In this document: one piece after another, positions 57,412-64,000 of the stretch
Position numbering within the stretch: the stretch's first letter is position 1
How the letters are laid out: the number at the start of each line of letters is the position of its first letter
NCBI GenBank assembly: GCA_014773175.1
Contig: VXCM01001469.1
Location: 124,001 to 188,000, forward strand
Direction of reading: 5' to 3'
DNA from: Lucifuga dentata
Taxonomy: Eukaryota > Chordata > Actinopteri > Ophidiiformes > Bythitidae
DNA: 64,000 nt
Made by a program: the position numbers and the translations under genes
The notes under the pieces: model-generated
Told to the model about the DNA's origin: nothing
Databases searched by the model: none
The model's input: only the letters and a program-made list of their open reading frames with translations

Positions 57412-58579
57412 TACACAGCAAATTCAGCAGAGTTAAAATTCTGGTGTTGATGAAAAGAGTGTCAATCCAACTATGTCTGGAGTTAATCTAACTATGAATT
57501 TGCCTCTTTTGACACCCAGTCAACTAAATAGTTGGTGTCAAAATTGGGTGTTGAAGCCATTTTTGTCAAATCAACACTGACGGTGTTGATTTGATGATCT
57601 GGAAGTTTTTGACACTGGCTTTCAACTCTGAGGGTGTTGGGAGTTTTTTCTGCTTCATTAGTTTGAGCATAACATGCAGTCACAACAACAATGGTTAACT
57701 TCAAAATTCATTTTTAGGTAAACATTTAAATGTTAATTNNNNNNNNNNNNNNNNNNNNNNNNNNNNNNNNNNNNNNNNNNNNNNNNNNNNNNNNNNNNNN
57801 NNNNNNNNNNNNNNNNNNNNNNNNNNNNNNNNNNNNNNNNNNNNNNNNNNNNNNNNNNNNNNNNNNNNNNNNNNNNNNNNNNNNNNNNNNNNNNNNNNNN
57901 NNNNNNNNNNNNNNNNNNNNNNNNNNNNNNNNNNNNNNNNNNNNNNNNNNNNNNNNNNNNNNNNNNNNNNNNNNNNNNNNNNNNNNNNNNNNNNNNNNNN
58001 NNNNNNNNNNNNNNNNNNNNNNNNNNNNNNNNNNNNNNNNNNNNNNNNNNNNNNNNNNNNNNNNNNNNNNNNNNNNNNNNNNNNNNNNNNNNNNNNNNNN
58101 NNNNNNNNNNNNNNNNNNNNNNNNNNNNNNNNNNNNNNNNNNNNNNNNNNNNNNNNNNNNNNNNNNNNNNNNNNNNNNNNNNNNNNNNNNNNNNNNNNNN
58201 NNNNNNNNNNNNNNNNNNNNNNNNNNNNNNNNNNNNNNNNNNNNNNNNNNNNNNNNNNNNNNNNNNNNNNNNNNNNNNNNNNNNNNNNNNNNNNNNNNNN
58301 NNNNNNNNNNNNNNNNNNNNNNNNNNNNNNNNNNNNNNNNNAAGAGTTCAGTTTTAACTCCTGACACTGGTGTTGAGAATATTTAACACTTTGTAGTGTC
58401 GAGCAGTGTTAAATTTCAACTCTGCACAGAGTTAATATTTACTCCATTATAGTGTTAAAATGCTAACACTTTGAAAAGTGTTGAAATAACACTTTTGGGA
58501 GTGGACCCCATGAGACACTTTGAAAGTGTTGAGATTAACTCTTACAGAGTTATTTTGACTCTGCTGAATTTGCTGTGTA
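57412..58579. mobile_element. Terminal-inverted-repeat element interrupted by an assembly gap
   Basis: The left end, TACACAGCAAATTCAGCAGAG (57412), is matched by the inverted right end CTCTGCTGAATTTGCTGTGTA (to 58579), at least 21 bases with few differences beyond. The interior is full of short, both-orientation GTGTTGA/TCAACAC and AACACTTT/AAAGTGTT motifs. Bases 57739-58341 are N, so internal coding capacity is unknown. The visible parts show no transposase. It is likely a non-autonomous DNA transposon, but I cannot name the family. Confidence 0.7.
57739..58341. other. Assembly gap (603 N)
   Basis: Run of N inside the inverted-repeat element. The repetitive interior probably caused the gap. 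Confidence 1.
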
Positions 58580-61500
58580 TTTAACAATCTAAACACTGTT
58601 CCTGTTACCTCAGAGCATCACAGTCCTCCATATGCAGCTCTCTACACAATAACGCCTGACATCTCAAGACTCTCCCACTAGCCCCGGGTCAGTCAGAGGC
58701 CAACCAATCAGACGGCGCATATGCAGACCACTGTGACAGAGGTAACGCAGCATAACTAGAACTAACCAGCATAACAGTGTATCATCTTAATCAGACAGGC
58801 ATCTGCACAGAGCTACTACATTCACCCATCCTACATTTGTGGTTTTATGAATGGTCTAAATATCTGTTATGGTTGCCCTTTATGTATAACCCAATGCCTT
58901 ATTTGATCTGAATTATTACACACTTGAGAGAGAAAGGTAGAATTAGAATGAAGTCTTACTGTCTTTCTCTTTTATTCTCCCTCTTTGTCTCTCTCTTGTT
59001 CTTCCCTTCTCTTTCTGTCAGAGGTGATTTAAGGAAACGAGCTGCACTTAAAAGCTATGAGCTCTGGAGTCAGATTGAGTCCACATCCGGATATATCAAC
59101 TCAACCATGCGTGTGTGTTTGTGTGCGTGTGTGTGTGCGTGTGCGTGTGCGTGTGTGTATGTGTGTGTGATTCAATGTGTAATTCTGTGTTATGTGCTGT
59201 AGCAGGCACCTGCTGGTGCACTTTTATAGAGCTGATCTCACAGACACACTCTCACTACTCCAGATGCATGTTTAGTGCACTCAGTATGTTGCTGGTACTG
59301 AAATGGAAATTGGTGGACAGCTCAGAGCAGAGCAGTTTGATTTATGTCATCATTTTGCAAAGACGCTTTCTCATTCATTGTGTTACTTGGCTTCCATTTT
59401 GGCAATAAATAAAAATGCAACAAGCTGCTTTTGGATTGATGTTGGTTGAGCTTTATTACTATTTGAAGAGTTTCTTAATGAAAGTGTTGTGAATTCATGG
59501 GCATGTTTGGCCTTGTGGGTGTTTGGTAATGATTATACACTTGATTTCAGTGTTTATATAAGTGTAAAAAACTTACAAGATACTGAACTTCTGGATGAAA
59601 AGAAGAATTAATAAGCACATTTATCTTGAACATATCTCCTGCAGCAACCACTTGAGACCAATCACTGCAATTAAAAATTCAATTATGTGGGAGTGAAAAG
59701 GTCGCTGATGGAATCCAGTGGGGTTTGAATTAATTGCAAGTTTTTATAACAGCATTTAAAAATGGATGAGATAAACTTTGAACTGAGCATGACTTTTAAA
59801 AAATGCTATATCATTCTTCCATGTTTCATAAAAATGCTGCCAGTAGTTTTCTGAGATCGTATCATACATGATGAATGCAGAGGTGAGACAGATCCACCAC
59901 CCCAATGTGTTGGAGGCAATTAACACATTTCGTGTTTGTAATAGAAAGATGGTGTCTTGCTTGAAGCTTTCCTTAATGCTAACAGAGTTCATTTGGTGTC
60001 ACTTTAATTTTCACTTGTCACTTTGCTTATCCAATTCCTTTCATCCTGAAATTTGGCATATACAACATTACCCGGCCCTTGTTTAGCTTCCAGCCTCTTC
60101 TCCTGTTGCCTCTCCTCTCCTCTCCTCTCCTCTCCTCTTACCCAAATTCACCCCATTTGCTTCCCTTTCTTCCCTTTTCTCTCTCATCTTCCTCCAATTG
60201 TCTGGGATACCATCAGTGACTTCCATTGCTGTCTGTTGTTTGGCAGCCTCCGAATGGAAACAAAGGCAGAAAAAGGCGATAGAGGGAAAGAGATAAAGCA
60301 GCAAAAAGCCAAGTGAAGTCATTCTTTCAGCTGCTCTGTTTTTTTTTTTTTTTACCCTTCCATGGTTTGCTGTTCTCTCTCTTTCACTGAATGTTTGAAA
60401 GAGCTTTTATTCCGCAAATTCTCCAAGTTCTCATGAATAAAACATGAGCATCAGGAGCAGACTCTCTCATCCCCACTCTATTCTGATCTCCCCTGCCCTC
60501 CCTTTCCCTCTCTCTTTCTAAAAACACACACAATTCAGTGACAAATGACACAATACATTGCAATCTAGTAATATAATAATATGACATCAGGGGAGCACTG
60601 GAGAAATTACACCTTGTGATTGGTAGAAGTGGGGTAAGATTCCAAAGTAGTCTTACCTGACCACCGTCTATTAACGATCAGACTGGGTTATATTCTATGG
60701 GTATTTGTGAAAAAAAGGCCAGCAGATAATTTTAAAAAGATTAAAAATAGAGTTGACCACACACATAAATCTGCAAAAAAAAGTGACAACCAGACCCATT
60801 TCAAACAGACACGCACACACATGCATGCACATTTACACACACTTCTTTCACATTTTGCTCACAGATGGCCTGGTGGTCATTTCCTCTGTGGATGGAGGAT
60901 AACTGGATTTACCAGTGTGTTATGTTCTGTTGTTCTGACAGATCTGTTTATGGACACAATAAAAGTAAAAAACACAGCCAGCTAATAAGACTGTTACCCA
61001 TGTGTGTGTGTGTGTGTGTGTGAGTCTGTTTTAATCCTCCAGGAATTGGGCTTCTATCGCTGCAGAACCCCTATTGATGACCATAACACTATAATACTAC
61101 AGTAATAGTGGTAGTAGTTAATATCACATCAACCACCTTGTGACAGTGTAATGTTTAGTTAATGTGTTTAGCAAAATATTCCATTATGGCTCTCTGTGTT
61201 TTGCCGAGAAGGGATATTGGAGTTATTTCTCACTTTTGTCACTGTGTGCGGTTGACATTTTTTCTGTCTTTATGTGCACAGTCATCCATGCACATTATAT
61301 TACTCTGCTGAAAAAGCAATTTCCCCATCAAGTCTGATAGTTTCCAGTGAAAGTGCTAGTGCTGTTTAAAACTGAGATATGTCATTTTGAAGAGAACATT
61401 TCAGCCTCTGAAGAGTAACAAAATACGTCACTCCCCAAGAGGATTCTTGAGTCGTGGATGTGGTGGTTGTACGCTCTTGACATTTTCTGTAGACAGAAGT

Positions 61501-64000
61501 ATTTTGTAGGGCGGACTTGTTTTTTGTCATCTAATCCAATGATTACTGTATTTCTCATCAAAACAGGATTAAATATCACTGTACTGTATTCACACATAGA
61601 CACATGCTGGTGGATTGTACGTCTGGGTTTTAAAGCTGAGGTGGAGAAAGTAACATCAGCACAGGTAAAAGGCATGTCAAGATTTAGCTCTAAGCAGTGT
61701 GCATGTGTGTGTGTGTGCATGTGCGTTTGTGTATGATTGTGGAAGTAAGTGTGGCGCAGAAATAACCAAGATGGCCAATTAACTGTGCGTGAAGTCATCA
61801 GCCCACATAACCCAATAGCAATTTTAATGCTCCCATGCTTCAAAGTAAACACTCACAGCCACATATGTGCACATACACACACAAACACACGCCTCCAAAC
61901 TAAACAAACCATTAAAGTTAACTCTCCCTCCTTGGGGTGTTGTGTGTGTTGAGAGATGCTGAGACATAACATAGTTCATGTTTTTGACTCAAGCTGTCAG
62001 TCAGCTGCCAGCTTTACTGTAAACTGCGTCGTTCTGCTCTGAGATCAGCAGATGCACACACAAAACAGAAGTTACTTGCACTGTAGGAGATTTTTAAATT
62101 TTTATTTCAAGCAGACAATGTAACATGCTGTGAAGAAGATCTAATTTAGATGTCACAACTCCACTGTTTAATATCAATTTCGGCTTGCCAGTTAGAGGGG
62201 TGGACACCTAGTTATCACAGCTTTGTTTTCTTTGTCATTTGTCTTACACAGCTTGTTATATGATAAAAAAAAAAAAAAACCTGTTCTATTCAGGGATGGG
62301 GTCTTTGCTGTGTGCCAGGTGCAGATATAACTAACTGAATTCAGATAGATTACTATTTGTCGTCTGAGCACCTGCTAAAACATACAGACTCACAAAGTGG
62401 TGGATGTATTCTCAGTCGTGTGTTTGAGCTGCATTAGAAATGCATACGTCGTGTTTAGAGTGGCACAGAGCTCCTTTCATATGGAGATGTGTCTGATTAG
62501 TCCACGCTTCGACCTGTCTCTGCCTATCTGATACAGCATTACACCCACAGCTGTCCCCTCTGTCCTTAATATGCCTTTTCTCCTGCCTCCCTCGCCTTTG
62601 AGCTCTTCCTCTTGCTCCGCTTTTCTCTGTATGTCTCTGCTCCACATATTATAAAACCCCAAACAATATGCACTGCAAGCTGCAGAGGAACTTCTATTAA
62701 TAGTGATGACAGTGATTCTGTCCCAGTTGTTTGTCTTTGTTCGTAGCCCAGATACCAAATTAATGATTTTAAATTCAGGGAGTGTGAATAGAACAATCTG
62801 CTGAAGGACTAAATTAAATGTACAGAGTAAATGAGAAGAAAAGATCTTCCAGATAGTGGGGCGACGGCATTTTTCTAGTCTGCCATGAGATAAAGATGAT
62901 GGAGATGAATGTCAGTCGAGCTCATTGTTTGGCTGCCAGCGGAGGGATGAGTGGCTGATCATGAATGTCAGCAAGCATCATGTGTGTATATGCAAGTGTG
63001 TGTGTTCTTGTCACTAATGATATGCATGCTCTGGGCTCCAGTCTGATTGTCAGTGTCTGATGTGCTCACCTTTGTCTGAGAGAGGAGGAGGAGGAAGGAA
63101 AGACTGGAGAGGAGCACAGAAGGAGAGCAGCAGGGGCATGACAGAGACTGAGATTTGGAAGAAGTTTAAGAGGAAACAGGAGGCTCTGATCAAGATTTTG
63201 TCAGAGATGTGCATGTGTGTGTGTGTGAGACAGAGACAGTGAAATGAAGAGGCCTTGCCATGACAATATATCGTTGCTTAGCAGGTGCAGTGTGACCTGC
63301 CACACATTTGCTTTTTCACTCTCCTCCCATCTCTCCATTTTCTATTCTGTCTGTCTCTCTCTGCCAAACAAAGGTGAAGTAAAGTCTGTTTTTGCAGATG
63401 TCAGGCTGAACAAAGACGGAGGATGAAAAGTATTTCCATTGTAGCTTTGCCTTTTATGTGCACATGTCGTTTCTACTTCAGCTATCATTTTTACGAACCA
63501 TTTTTTAACTGGACCCCTTTCTTGGACTTTGTATATTGAATTTATTATATTAATGTTGCACCTATTATAATCATACTGCTTTATTATAATAATTTTTGTA
63601 TTTTGTATTTCTTCTGATAATACTCTTCATTTTGTTCTTGCGTTTTCTCACCTCAGGCTTCTCTTTTACTCTCATCTACCCAAGGAGCCTCTCTGTAGGT
63701 TTATTCCATTTTTACCCCTTATATGCTATAAAAAGTTTTACCAGTGGAACTTTTCCTTGTCCTCTCAGAGAACTTGGACTGCTGAGCCTAAAAACATGAT
63801 TTAAAGGGCCATACTGGTGATTGTGCATGTTTTTAGCTCAATATACACAACTGTTACTGACAAACAATTTCCAAAACATAATACTTTTGCTGTTATTTTT
63901 TAAAATCCCCTAATCTTTCAAAATCAAATGTTCAGGTGATACACCAACCTTAAAGTTCAATGTTTCGCCTTCAAACACTTGTGCACAAGCGTAGAAGAGA
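58580..64000. other. Gene-poor right end of the window
   Basis: Contents seen are GT-rich tracts (59110-59170, 61000-61022, 61700-61735), a TCTCC pentamer array (60110-60139), pyrimidine-rich stretches and otherwise unique sequence. One exon-like segment at 59022-59108 follows a very strong pyrimidine tract but has no family support. Confidence 0.5.
60110..60139. repeat. (TCTCC)n minisatellite
   Basis: About six tandem CTCTC/TCTCC pentamers inside a longer pyrimidine-rich stretch. Confidence 0.85.

Noticed and set aside
57730..58386. Long open readings on both strands across the N run
   Set aside because: They exist only because N codons were not treated as stops.
60865..60985. ATG after CTCACAG with about 30 open codons
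   Set aside because: Composition and lack of any family resemblance suggest chance.

Overview
This window looks like teleost fish nuclear DNA, probably from a ray-finned fish with a compact genome. Genes are split into many short exons with GT-AG introns. CA/GT and GA/CT microsatellites are dense, there is a decayed Tc1/mariner copy, and the protein families are vertebrate ones. All gene calls come from reading exons by eye, with splice-site and reading-phase checks. No database search was run.

Five protein-coding genes lie head-to-tail on the minus strand. From the right edge inward they are riok2 (40893-45534, 10 coding exons), lix1 (35571-39333, 6 coding exons), epg5 (17381-34017, 45 coding exons, about 2,584 aa), dnajb5 (coding 5084-11139, 3 coding exons plus one or two 5' leader exons) and an akr1a1-type aldo-keto reductase cut by the left edge (1-1908). 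In each reconstructed gene the exon phases add up to one open frame, which is the strongest evidence for the models. RIOK2 and LIX1 are also neighbours in human (5q15), whereas human EPG5 is on chromosome 18. The window may therefore contain the edge of an ancient conserved block.

The plus strand right of riok2 holds weaker evidence for a divergent gene. There are a possible leader exon near the shared promoter region (46099-46187), an uncertain exon (46990-47090) and three well-phased exons encoding a Glu/Lys/Leu-rich coiled coil (49962-50385). The last of these has an in-frame TAA. The rest, 50386-64000, is gene-poor: microsatellites, unexplained unique sequence, and a roughly 1.17 kb terminal-inverted-repeat element split by a 603-base assembly gap.

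The genes do not form a pathway. They are a phosphatidyl-independent set of cell housekeeping and developmental genes: carbonyl reduction (akr1a1), Hsp70 co-chaperone (dnajb5), autophagosome-lysosome tethering (epg5), limb/hindbrain and muscle-associated LIX1, and 40S ribosome maturation (riok2).

Two points affect use of the sequence. Single-N junctions are repeatedly flanked by nearly identical 63-66 base direct copies, which looks like contig-end overlap left unmerged, so those duplications should not be read as biology. No convincing new biological system is visible. The best leads are a GC-AG intron in epg5, a putative CRE/TATA alternative promoter of dnajb5, a microsatellite acting as a lix1 splice polypyrimidine tract, the interrupted coiled-coil gene, and the unnamed TIR element.
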